From IMG/VR virus record IMGVR_UViG_3300024503_000006, positions 1 through 36,673 of that record: 36,673 nucleotides of DNA. One strand, given 5' to 3'. The stretch comes from a virus. Below are positions 31,014-36,602 of the stretch, piece by piece. The position numbers and the translations under genes are program-made. Position 1 is the stretch's first letter; each line of letters opens with the position of its first letter. The notes beneath the pieces are model-generated. The model had not been told where the DNA came from and ran no database searches. It saw nothing but the letters and a program-made list of their open reading frames with translations.

Positions 31014-31188
31014 GATTTTTACCCTCTAATCGCCTGTGAACCAGTTTTACTAAGTCTTTTATCTGGTCTGGGTAGTAGTACCAAAGGTTGCCGAATGACT
31101 GCAACCCTATTTCCTCAATGTCCTGATCCGTTAACTTTCGCAAGGTTAGCGGCAATTCGCTGCTGTCGAGCAAGGTTCGTTGGATCAT
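31006..31188 (-). CDS. Hypothetical protein, up to 60 aa
   Basis: Not recognised. The C-terminal 40 residues (LTDQDIEEIGLQSFGNLWYY, PDQIKDLVKLVHRRLEG) look like a real helical domain. The ATG at 31188 lacks a ribosome-binding site and lies deep in the preceding zinc-ribbon gene; a TTG at about 31100 after GAGGAAATAGGG is a plausible alternative start. The coding end is well fixed because it abuts the HNH gene. Treat the start as uncertain. Confidence 0.5.
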   Translation of the reverse strand: MIQRTLLDSSELPLTLRKLTDQDIEEIGLQSFGNLWYYYPDQIKDLVKLVHRRLEGKNRA

Positions 31189-31348
31189 AGTCGGCGAATC
31201 CGTCTACGTCACCGCACTCTGGACACTCAGTAAGAGTATCCTCTGTAAATTGACAGCGCCCACGAGGTATTTCATCCCAATCGTCAATAAATCCACAGAA
31301 GCAACATTGTGCCAAATTGCTATCATCAACTATGTATTTGTCATCCAT
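31115..31348 (-). CDS. Zinc-ribbon-like protein, 77 aa
   Basis: The product has two cysteine pairs, QCCFCGFIDDW (CxxC) near residues 15-18 and LTECPECGDVDGF (CPEC) near 42-45, spaced as in a small zinc ribbon. The remainder is acidic, with a helical C-terminus (NLARQQRIAANLAKVNG). AGGAGG lies just before the ATG at 31348. It resembles many phage zinc-ribbon proteins that bind DNA or proteins. No specific partner can be inferred. Confidence 0.72.
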   Translation of the reverse strand: MDDKYIVDDSNLAQCCFCGFIDDWDEIPRGRCQFTEDTLTECPECGDVDGFADYDPTNLARQQRIAANLAKVNGSGH

Positions 31349-31357
31349 ATTATCCTC

Positions 31358-31687
31358 CTATTGAGTTGATCTATCTATAGCCCGATTAGAGGCTTCCTGT
31401 GACCGCCAGACATCGATTCTGGCCTGTGCTGCTACCAACATCCACCTAAGCGTTTCTGCCTTCTCTACGGCCTCTTTAAGCCCGTCCAGAACCGCTAAAT
31501 ACTCTGGATGACTGTAGGCGTAGTTATCCTTGTCGGCAATAGTGTTGCCTATTGCTACAGAGAACAGCATTGCTTTCTTGCTTTTGCGGAATTCTTCTAG
31601 GTAAGTAACCTGAGCCTTGGCTTGTGCGTATTCAGCAGAGTGCCGGATCATGTAGTTGATTGCTTCGTGAGGATCTATTGAGTTCAT
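31358..31687 (-). CDS. Conserved phage protein, 109 aa, coiled coil
   Basis: The product is helical and of a type frequent in phage recombination or replication regions: NSIDPHEAINYMIRHSAEYA, QVTYLEEFRKSKKAMLF, YAYSHPEYLAVLDGLKEAVE and RWMLVAAQARIDVWRSQE. The final WR/RW helix pair resembles the helical tails of SSAP-associated proteins, but no activity is known. A palindrome (31701-31713) lies 14 bases before the start, and no good Shine-Dalgarno is seen there. It belongs to the replication block. Confidence 0.75.
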   Translation of the reverse strand: MNSIDPHEAINYMIRHSAEYAQAKAQVTYLEEFRKSKKAMLFSVAIGNTIADKDNYAYSHPEYLAVLDGLKEAVEKAETLRWMLVAAQARIDVWRSQEASNRAIDRSTQ

Positions 31688-31700
31688 ATTGGTAACCCGG

Positions 31701-31713
31701 GTTTCGCCGAAAC
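31701..31713 (-). promoter_or_regulatory. Perfect palindrome GTTTCGCCGAAAC
   Basis: GTTTCG and CGAAAC flank a single central base, in the 31-bp gap between the 66-aa gene and the 109-aa gene. Related half-sites, GCCGAAAC at 36181-36188 and GGCGAAA at 36202-36208, overlap the main leftward promoter. This suggests a binding site for one regulator. A short RNA hairpin is the alternative, but the 6-bp stem around a single base could not close. Confidence 0.35.
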
Positions 31714-31718
31714 TTTTA

Positions 31719-31919
31719 TTAAGAAAATGTAGCTATTTGTTTTTCAGCACGTTCTACAGCTTCATTCCAATTGGAAACCCACTTAAATGACAAAGTTTCA
31801 ATGTCGTGGGCTTGATAACTTCCTTTGTATCCACGAGCAAAAGTAAATGTTTTAGCCTTGTTATCACGAGTAATTTTTAGCCACTGAGTTTCATTGCGGA
31901 CATATTTTTCTGTGTTCAT
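31719..31919 (-). CDS. Hypothetical protein, 66 aa
   Basis: A small soluble protein, mixed alpha/beta in appearance (TQWLKITRDNKAKTFTFARG, DIETLSFKWVSNWNEAV), with no cysteines or membrane segment. AGGAG lies seven bases before the ATG, and a candidate promoter sits just upstream (31960-31987), so it may head its own transcript. The family is not recognised. Confidence 0.7.
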   Translation of the reverse strand: MNTEKYVRNETQWLKITRDNKAKTFTFARGYKGSYQAHDIETLSFKWVSNWNEAVERAEKQIATFS

Positions 31920-31944
31920 ATTTGGCTCCTAGTTATTGATATTG

Positions 31945-31989
31945 TGTTGCGTCAGAAGAATATTACCACGATATTTTGATAGCGCAACA
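31945..31989 (-). promoter_or_regulatory. Internal promoter with flanking inverted repeat
   Basis: On the minus strand TTGCGC (31982-31987) and TAATAT (31960-31965) are 16 bases apart, a fair sigma70 promoter for the 66-aa gene and those below it. TGTTGCG at 31945-31951 and CGCAACA at 31983-31989 are perfect inverted 7-base arms, one on the -35 and one near the predicted start point. A repressor bound to both would block transcription. The promoter strength is not known. Confidence 0.5.
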
Positions 31990-31990
31990 A

Positions 31991-32416
31991 TTATTTAGCA
32001 GCGTGTTGCCAGACATAATCAATAGCCTGAGCAAATTGCTTTCTTGTCAACGATAGCTGTAAGTTATCGGTCAGGACTAGCCCATCGCCTACCTGCTTTA
32101 AATCGCTACCAGATAAGCCCCATTTACCAGACTTCTTATGTCTTTCATCTACCTTCAACATAGCATCTAGCCCTATCCTAATATCTTTGGCCTGATCTTC
32201 CTTGCCAGCAGCGTTAGCAGCCACTAACCCGATATTGAGCCTTGCGACTATCGTATTCCAGCTACCCTCGTCTCCATATCCCTCCCTTAGCTTCATAAGT
32301 TCAGCATGAGGCGCTAGTTGCAGGGCTGTTTCTGATTCCTCGTTATGCCTAATAGTTAGTGGTAGTGCTTTTGGTATGTACTTTCTAGGCTTTCTTGGTT
32401 TCTTGTTTGATGGCAT
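31991..32416 (-). CDS. Hypothetical protein, 141 aa
   Basis: The product has a basic N-terminus (NKKPRKPRKYIPKALPL) and a helical core (HAELMKLREGYGDEGSWN, IVARLNIGLVAANAAGKED, GLDAMLKVDERHKKSG, RKQFAQAIDYVWQHA). It ends directly before the internal promoter. It overlaps the nuclease gene upstream by 32 bases. Similar basic-headed helical proteins are known from phage replication regions; the role is not known. Confidence 0.7.
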   Translation of the reverse strand: MPSNKKPRKPRKYIPKALPLTIRHNEESETALQLAPHAELMKLREGYGDEGSWNTIVARLNIGLVAANAAGKEDQAKDIRIGLDAMLKVDERHKKSGKWGLSGSDLKQVGDGLVLTDNLQLSLTRKQFAQAIDYVWQHAAK

Positions 32417-32666
32417 TTATTGCTTCTTCTGCTGTTGTAATTATATTAACTTGACCTTGCCAGTTGTGATGCCAGATAACCTGATCTGGTGTCAGCTTGG
32501 CTGCTTTATCCCGCTTAATCTCAAACATATAGTTTTTGCCCTTGTATCCAACCACAATGTCAGGACATCCACCATGCACACCATGTAAGTGCTGAACCGT
32601 CATTCCTGCGGCTCGGAGTTCCTTCACAATCTTGGTCTGATTATCGTCTACCCGTTTAAAGGTCAT
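32385..32666 (-). CDS. PD-(D/E)XK nuclease, VRR-NUC-like
   Basis: The 93-aa product has the compact nuclease core GGCPDIVVGYKGKNYMFEIK (D36, E49, K51) followed by AKLTPDQVIWHHNW (Q62), the same order as VRR-NUC and Holliday-junction-type enzymes. N-terminal ERRD/E helix is reduced to DNQTKIVKELRAAG. Such small nucleases cleave branched or single-stranded DNA in phage replication. It overlaps the preceding gene by four bases. Confidence 0.85.
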   Translation of the reverse strand: MTFKRVDDNQTKIVKELRAAGMTVQHLHGVHGGCPDIVVGYKGKNYMFEIKRDKAAKLTPDQVIWHHNWQGQVNIITTAEEAINAIKQETKKA

Positions 32667-33064
32667 TTAACCACACTCCATTGATTAGTACGTTTTTGAG
32701 CATCCCAGTTTTCAGCCAAAATTCCACCCTTTTTTCTATCTGCATTTGATTTTTTCTTTAACGTCTGACGTTCAGATAAAACCTTATCATTTATGAAATG
32801 ACACTCAATGTTACTCATCCAATCTAATGTTTTTATGTCTTGGGTTTTATCTGTATCCCATAACCTATTCGCTAAAGGTTTCATATTATTGGCAACCATA
32901 ACCCTTACCTGTTCTGCCCATGCAATTTTTTTAGGTATGCGCTTTAGTTTTCTATCCATCAATTTAATTTCATAGGGAGTAAGCCATTTTTCAAGTTCCG
33001 TCATACGGATACCAGCCCTGAAAGCCTTAATTAACATTGCGTCATATATTCTTTGCTTATCCAC
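32663..33064 (-). CDS. Hypothetical protein, 133 aa
   Basis: I place the start at GTG 33064 (MDKQRIYDAMLIKAFR), because AAAAAGGAG precedes it and the upstream gene ends at 33057; the frame stays open to a GTG at 33085. The product is helical and basic (RMTELEKWLTPYEIKLMDRK, KRIPKKIAWAEQVRVMVANN) and the last 40 residues are Lys-rich. No motif is recognised. It lies between the nuclease and helicase, so a replication role is possible. Confidence 0.7.
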   Translation of the reverse strand: MDKQRIYDAMLIKAFRAGIRMTELEKWLTPYEIKLMDRKLKRIPKKIAWAEQVRVMVANNMKPLANRLWDTDKTQDIKTLDWMSNIECHFINDKVLSERQTLKKKSNADRKKGGILAENWDAQKRTNQWSVVK

Positions 33065-33266
33065 GCCAATCTCCTTTTTCCCCACGATTTCCTCTAGACC
33101 ACTGTTCTCTAGTGTCGCGTTCTAGCTTGTTTGCAGCCGCCTCATCCCGTTTTTGTCGTACTTTATTAAGATAACTCACTGCTTTGTCGCGGTTTTCTGC
33201 TCTCCATCTTAGAACTTGTCTAACCTCGCACTGGTGTCTGTATTCCTCAGATGAATGAAAATTCAT
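33057..33266 (-). CDS. Hypothetical charged protein, 69 aa
   Basis: Start set at ATG 33266 (MNFHSSEEYRHQCEVRQVL), just past the helicase stop at 33274. The frame remains open to 33392, but that part would lie inside the helicase gene. The product is strongly charged and helical (RWRAENRDKAVSYLNKVRQK). A tandem 11-bp repeat covers the start region. It ends overlapping the next gene by eight bases. The family is unknown. Confidence 0.65.
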   Translation of the reverse strand: MNFHSSEEYRHQCEVRQVLRWRAENRDKAVSYLNKVRQKRDEAAANKLERDTREQWSRGNRGEKGDWRG

Positions 33267-33277
33267 TGAAAATTCAT
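33256..33277 (-). repeat. Tandem 11-bp repeat at a gene junction
   Basis: On the minus strand ATGAATTTTCA occurs twice in a row. The first copy holds the helicase stop as ATGA and opens a four-codon frame, MNFQ-stop; the second copy holds the start of the 69-aa protein, MNFH. The mini-frame's stop overlaps the second ATG. The duplication therefore links the stop of one gene to the start of the next through a relay of two starts. Confidence 0.8.
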
Positions 33278-34242
33278 GCAGATTTAAACTTGCCTCTATT
33301 ATCGTAGTCACTCGGCTGACCCTCAAATCTCTCAATAAACTGGCTAGAATCTCGGTGGAACCAGAACGGATACCAGTCTGTACTTTCCCCATTCCGCTGC
33401 TTCTCGTTCATCAAAATCATATCTGGACTCTGAGGATCTATCTCCTGACCCTTCTGGATATCGTTCTCTTTCTTTTTGTTGCGCCACACAATAAACACGT
33501 TATCTACCTGATCCGTAATCGAAGACGAGCCTCGCAGGTCATTCTTGTTCGGCATTAGCTCATCAGATTGCAGCTTGCGGATATGGTGGATCAAGTGGAT
33601 ATGGCAGTCGTGATCCCTAGCCAAAGCAGTCATCTCATCTACAAATTTCTTTTGTCCGTTGTAGTCATCCTCACCGGCAACTACCTTCATCAGGCTATCC
33701 ACGAAGAAATGCTGAACACCTAGTTCTACAGCGCAATATCTTGCCACTGAGATAATCTGTTCCGCAGACGTAGTTCCTTGCTGGTCATAGAACCAAAGAT
33801 TACCTTGAGCAAAAGCCTTAAAACGGGCGTATAAGGCGCGTTTGTAGGGTTCCCCTTGTCTTGATGCCTCCCAGTCGATGTTTTCGCCTGCAAACTGCCT
33901 TAAAAGCCGTTTAATCGATACTCTAGGTTTCATCTCAAAGCTGGCAATACAGCATTTCTGCTCAGACTTGATTAAACCCAGTGCAACCTGACCTGTCAGC
34001 AAGGACTTACCGCCACCATTGGAACCTGCCCAAACCGTTACCTCACCCGGCCTGAAAGCAAACGACTTTGTGGCTTCCCAGACCATAGGAACAGACCGAT
34101 CTACCAGCGGGTTATCAATCTGGTCTTCAAGCTCATCAATCCAGACCGAAGCGTCCTTGACTAGGTACTTGTGGTCTGTAGCGTGTAGGTAAGCAGAGAA
34201 ATCAATATTGTCAGTCAGGTACATAGTCATCATATTCCTCAA
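33274..34242 (-). CDS. DnaB-like replicative helicase
   Basis: The product has the RecA-fold motor of DnaB/gp4 helicases: Walker A GSNGGGKS (residues 73-80), SFEM with a catalytic Glu (E103), Walker B HFFVDSL (D182), HIHLIHHIRK as motif H3, then RGSSSITDQVDNVFIVWRNK and LMNEKQRNGE with the arginine-finger region. It lacks a primase domain and the DnaB N-terminal collar, so it would use host primase. In-frame ATGs at 34242, 34233, 34230 and 34224 make the start unclear; 34230, with GAGG six bases upstream, is best. It follows the DUF1376 gene block. Confidence 0.9.
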   Translation of the reverse strand: MRNMMTMYLTDNIDFSAYLHATDHKYLVKDASVWIDELEDQIDNPLVDRSVPMVWEATKSFAFRPGEVTVWAGSNGGGKSLLTGQVALGLIKSEQKCCIASFEMKPRVSIKRLLRQFAGENIDWEASRQGEPYKRALYARFKAFAQGNLWFYDQQGTTSAEQIISVARYCAVELGVQHFFVDSLMKVVAGEDDYNGQKKFVDEMTALARDHDCHIHLIHHIRKLQSDELMPNKNDLRGSSSITDQVDNVFIVWRNKKKENDIQKGQEIDPQSPDMILMNEKQRNGESTDWYPFWFHRDSSQFIERFEGQPSDYDNRGKFKSA

Positions 34243-34552
34243 GATTATTTATCAATATTTGTCTACACACTGTGTGTACGCGTAATGCCTTGGCCTTCAG
34301 AAAAGCGTTATGCAGTGCCTTGACCTTTTGGTATGGCTCACGGCTTGTTATGTGTATTGGTAAGCCTACAGCAAACCTGAGATCCAGAGCATTGATATTT
34401 TCTATCGGCAATATTTCTACATCAGCAAATTCTATGGAATGACGATGCCAGATGGCCCATGACTTTGTTTTGTCTTCACCGTAATGTACGAAAATAGCTT
34501 TAGGAGCAACCCTATCAAGACGCATCTTGATAATCTCTTGATGGCCTTTCAT
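34211..34552 (-). CDS. Hypothetical protein, 113 aa
   Basis: A mixed alpha/beta protein with beta-like strands (APKAIFVHYGEDKTKSWAIW, DVEILPIENI, RFAVGLPIHIT) and a helical end (HNAFLKAKALRVHTVCRQIL). It sits between the DUF1376 protein and helicase and overlaps both. No motif is recognised. The location hints at a loader or primase-accessory role; that is position only. Confidence 0.65.
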   Translation of the reverse strand: MKGHQEIIKMRLDRVAPKAIFVHYGEDKTKSWAIWHRHSIEFADVEILPIENINALDLRFAVGLPIHITSREPYQKVKALHNAFLKAKALRVHTVCRQILINNLEEYDDYVPD

Positions 34553-35181
34553 TTGATTCTAAGTTTCCACTCAGGAATATTGTTCTCAGGCATTGCAGGT
34601 TTCTGGAACCGCTGATTTCGTACCCAGTTACGCCAAGTAGCGTCCCAGTCTTTCTTCACACCTTTAGCACCAGCAACGCTAATCCAGTAATCCTTGAAGC
34701 CAGCAGAGACTTTAACTGGATCTAGGTCTGGTCTTTCCTGCTTGCAGAACTGCTTTTGGTCTTCAGACAATTCCCAGTCTTGAGATAAACGAGTTCCACG
34801 AGTGCCTACTATATTGGTTATTGGTTTATGGTTATTGGTTAGGATCTGATCCGTATCTGATTTCAGATCCTTTTCTGATCCCCATCTTATCTGATTCGCT
34901 CTACGTGCGCTATCCGCTTTGCTATGATACTTACGTATTTCAGAGTCACATCTGGTGTGAATCCATCCATCAACAGATACTTTGAACATATCTTTAAGGA
35001 CGTTTTCAACTACATCTTGTCCAAGTCTCAATCTACGAGAAACCCAATCTATATCAAGTGGGATAGGAGTTTCTGTATCGTAATACATATCAAGTAATCT
35101 TCTATAAGCAAGATCTTCATCATTGCTTAAATGAGCCGTTGCAGCCCTGTAATCACCAATGTGAAATTGATAATAATGCAT
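34549..35181 (-). CDS. DUF1376 replication initiation-like protein
   Basis: The 210-aa product opens MHYYQFHIGDYRAATAHLSN, then DEDLAYRRLLDMYYDTETP and DWVSRRLRLGQDVVENVLKD, the clear pattern of DUF1376 (YdaU-type) proteins. Residues about 155-195 (FKDYWISVAGAKGVKKDW, ATWRNWVRNQ) match the C-terminal motif of replication/DnaT-like proteins that contact the helicase. It is followed by a DnaB-like helicase, so origin binding and helicase loading is the likely role. Its leader carries a striking structured RNA (35193-35293); GGAAAA before the ATG is a weak ribosome site. Confidence 0.82.
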   Translation of the reverse strand: MHYYQFHIGDYRAATAHLSNDEDLAYRRLLDMYYDTETPIPLDIDWVSRRLRLGQDVVENVLKDMFKVSVDGWIHTRCDSEIRKYHSKADSARRANQIRWGSEKDLKSDTDQILTNNHKPITNIVGTRGTRLSQDWELSEDQKQFCKQERPDLDPVKVSAGFKDYWISVAGAKGVKKDWDATWRNWVRNQRFQKPAMPENNIPEWKLRIK

Positions 35182-35192
35182 AGCTTTTCCAT

Positions 35193-35293
35193 AAAAAAAG
35201 CCCTAGGAGAGACTCTCACCAATTAAGGTGTTGGCAGACTGGCGGGTAACCAGCAGAGTCCCTTCTAGGGCTTACCCATAAACGCGCTGCCAA
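35193..35293 (-). ncRNA. Candidate pseudoknotted attenuator / riboswitch-like leader
   Basis: Minus-strand RNA upstream of the DUF1376 gene. Terminator form: AAGCCCTAG 35273-35265 pairs with CTAGGGCTT 35206-35198, GGGACTC 35262-35256 with GAGTCTC 35215-35209 (one G-U), then a run of seven U. Inside are hairpins CTGG/CCAG (35253-35250 with 35242-35239) and CACC/GGTG (35230-35227 around AATT with 35220-35217). Two further perfect pairings cross this: TTGGCAG 35293-35287 with CTGCCAA 35237-35231, and GGGTAA 35277-35272 with TTACCC 35249-35244, which is the loop of the CTGG/CCAG hairpin. The first could form a pseudoknot with the terminator; the second shares two bases with the terminator stem and competes with it. 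The G-U pair favours the minus strand. Confidence 0.65.
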
Positions 35294-35304
35294 GCACGTT
35301 TTAA

Positions 35305-35403
35305 TTATACGGACTTGTTTCTAATACTACAAGACCGACAAACTTCACTGTTCTCAAACTGGATTCCACTACGGGAACGCTTACACTTTGGACAAACCCT
35401 CAT
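35305..35403 (-). CDS. Predicted 32-aa zinc-finger-like peptide
   Basis: A 32-codon frame starting at ATG 35403 inside the end of the preceding gene (23-base overlap). The peptide reads MRVCPKCKRSRSGIQFEN, then SEVCRSCSIRNKSV; the two CxxC pairs (C4/C7 and C22/C25) are spaced like a small zinc ribbon. The Shine-Dalgarno is weak, so coupling to the upstream gene is likely. It lies just before the structured leader RNA. The CxxC pairs are unlikely by chance, so I regard it as probable. Confidence 0.6.
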   Translation of the reverse strand: MRVCPKCKRSRSGIQFENSEVCRSCSIRNKSV

Positions 35404-35752
35404 TCCGAAAAAATGTGTCTTTGACGTTGCTAACACACGTTTTAAATGATCTTTCGGCAATTTGTTGTCCACGGGGAGAAACCTTTGGTAAAAATGTCTT
35501 TAACGGCTTAAATTCTGGCTGATATTTAGCTGGCACTATGTCCATTACAACAGCCATTTTTTCAGGCTGTCCGACAGGGAAGTATACATTACCTATCTTT
35601 CGGAGTTTCTGATAATTAACTAAAGTCTGTAGTTCACTCTTTAAATCATAGGTTTTTTCAAGGCCAAATAGCCCAAAATTCATCAGGAACGACTCAGCAG
35701 TCATCCCGCCAAACTTATGGAATACTTCTAGGATACGTTCCCTACGGCTCAT
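35381..35752 (-). CDS. Winged-helix-like early protein, 123 aa
   Basis: Start set at ATG 35752 (MSRRERILEVFHKFGGMTAE), which has AAGGAG upstream and overlaps the previous stop as ATGA; the frame is open to 35797 but that is inside the upstream gene. Residues about 3-62 look like a winged helix (SFLMNFGLFGLEKTYDLKS, LQTLVNYQKLRKIGNVYFPV). The C-terminal half is basic and low-complexity. It is the third gene of the leftward operon, so early DNA-binding regulation is plausible but unproven. Confidence 0.7.
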   Translation of the reverse strand: MSRRERILEVFHKFGGMTAESFLMNFGLFGLEKTYDLKSELQTLVNYQKLRKIGNVYFPVGQPEKMAVVMDIVPAKYQPEFKPLKTFLPKVSPRGQQIAERSFKTCVSNVKDTFFRNEGLSKV

Positions 35753-35982
35753 TGTTTTCTCCTTGCGCGGATAGCGTTTGCAACACCACTGGGACAACTG
35801 TCACAACGCGGCTCATATGATTCAGCCACCTTCTCACACGCCTCATTCTCATCCTTGCAACCTGCTTCATAGGCGAGTGTGGAAAGGCGGTCAATCTCAG
35901 GCATAAAGTCACGGAACAATCCCCAATCATCACCCCCCGCTTCCCGCGCCCATGCTATGACTTGCTCTTGTGTTGGTTTCAT
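35749..35982 (-). CDS. Conserved early phage protein, 77 aa
   Basis: The product has MKPTQEQVIAWAREAGGDDW and LAYEAGCKDENEACEKVAES, then RCDSCPSGVANAIRARRKQ, the order found in a common small phage protein: an N-terminal helix with AREAGG, an ExxACxKV helix, and a final C...xAIRAR. The conserved cysteines may bind metal. It follows the 59-aa membrane protein with a four-base overlap at the start of the leftward operon. Its function is unknown. Confidence 0.82.
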   Translation of the reverse strand: MKPTQEQVIAWAREAGGDDWGLFRDFMPEIDRLSTLAYEAGCKDENEACEKVAESYEPRCDSCPSGVANAIRARRKQ

Positions 35983-36158
35983 AGTCTATGACCTCTCATA
36001 ACCCGGCATTTCTCACGATCCTGCTGGCTAAAGTCAGGGCTTATCTCTGATACAGAACAAGGCATCCTGACTACGTTATGAGCCTTAATACCCCAGTAAA
36101 TAGCCAATCCACCACATATAAATGTAAATATCAAAATAGCAATTTCAGCAACTTTCAT
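35979..36158 (-). CDS. Small membrane protein, 59 aa, first leftward gene
   Basis: A 59-codon frame, the first gene after the leftward promoter. An N-terminal membrane segment (about 5-24, EIAILIFTFICGGLAIYWGI) is followed by a 35-residue soluble tail with MPCSVSEISPDFSQQD and EKCRVMRGHRL. The C-x16-C pair around SEISPDF recurs in early proteins of other phages. CGGAG lies six bases before the ATG; the stop overlaps the next start as ATGA. The tail is probably periplasmic, with a disulfide. Confidence 0.8.
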   Translation of the reverse strand: MKVAEIAILIFTFICGGLAIYWGIKAHNVVRMPCSVSEISPDFSQQDREKCRVMRGHRL

Positions 36159-36188
36159 AGTTTTCTCCGTTAGTTGTGCTGCCGAAAC

Positions 36189-36217
36189 ATAATGCTGCTT
36201 TGGCGAAATCCTGTCAA
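36189..36217 (-). promoter_or_regulatory. Leftward sigma70 promoter
   Basis: On the minus strand TTGACA (36217-36212) and CATTAT (36194-36189) are separated by exactly 17 bases. The -35 is a perfect consensus. The start point would be near 36182, about 25 bases before the 59-aa gene's ATG. GCCGAAAC (36181-36188) and GGCGAAA (36202-36208), 21 bases apart, flank the -10 and may be operator half-sites. This promoter drives the long leftward operon. Confidence 0.78.
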
Positions 36218-36261
36218 TAGAATTTCTATATCGTAATATTCCACTTGATTAAAATTATTCA

Positions 36262-36290
36262 TTGACATAGTTATTGCATTGGTGCATTAT
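36262..36290 (+). promoter_or_regulatory. Rightward sigma70 promoter
   Basis: TTGACA (36262-36267), then 17 bases, then CATTAT (36285-36290). The hexamers and spacing are the same as in the leftward promoter. The predicted start near 36297 falls on the palindrome at 36298-36309, and the first gene starts at 36327 with AGGAG upstream. This promoter drives the ERF operon across the contig junction. Confidence 0.78.
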
Positions 36291-36297
36291 TCCTATA

Positions 36298-36309
36298 CCG
36301 CAATTGCGG
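36298..36309 (+). promoter_or_regulatory. Perfect 12-bp palindrome CCGCAATTGCGG
   Basis: A perfect palindrome directly at the predicted start of rightward transcription. A protein bound here would block the promoter, so it is a natural operator candidate. Its centre AATT and flanks differ from the TTTCG half-sites of the leftward promoter, suggesting a separate regulator. Confidence 0.55.
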
Positions 36310-36326
36310 ATTACTAGGAGATCAAT

Positions 36327-36602
36327 ATGAATAAATATGAATTGCAATATTACTATCTTAATGAGATACAAACAGGCCATCCAGACGATTTCCTGTGCGA
36401 CCTAAGTGCTGAAGTAATACAGGAAGAATTCAGCAATCTACTGTCAGTCTGGGCTAATAACCGTCTTGATGCAAATAAGTTGCGTCAGGCTTTTAGCAAT
36501 GAAATAGGAGCAATGATCTGTCGTGCTACCAAGTCAGCACCAGACGTTATTCTTACAGCAGAAGATTATCAAGACTATGCAGACGAATTGAGGAGAGACT
36601 AA
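36327..36602 (+). CDS. Hypothetical protein, 91 aa, first rightward gene
   Basis: Not recognised. The product is acidic and helical, with many Asp, Glu and Gln residues (YYYLNEIQTGHPDDFLCDLS, EFSNLLSVWANNRLDANK) and no membrane segment. AGGAG lies six bases before the ATG. It heads the rightward operon, downstream of the promoter and palindrome. Its end is duplicated at bases 1-56 by the contig overlap. Acidic early proteins of this size are sometimes anti-host inhibitors, but nothing here shows it. Confidence 0.8.
   Translation: MNKYELQYYYLNEIQTGHPDDFLCDLSAEVIQEEFSNLLSVWANNRLDANKLRQAFSNEIGAMICRATKSAPDVILTAEDYQDYADELRRD

Noticed and set aside
35198-35273. A 76-nt cloverleaf-sized element that could be a tRNA
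   Set aside because: The length and closing stem are tRNA-like, but there is no TTCGA-type T loop, no usable anticodon arm and a poly-U follows the stem on the minus strand.
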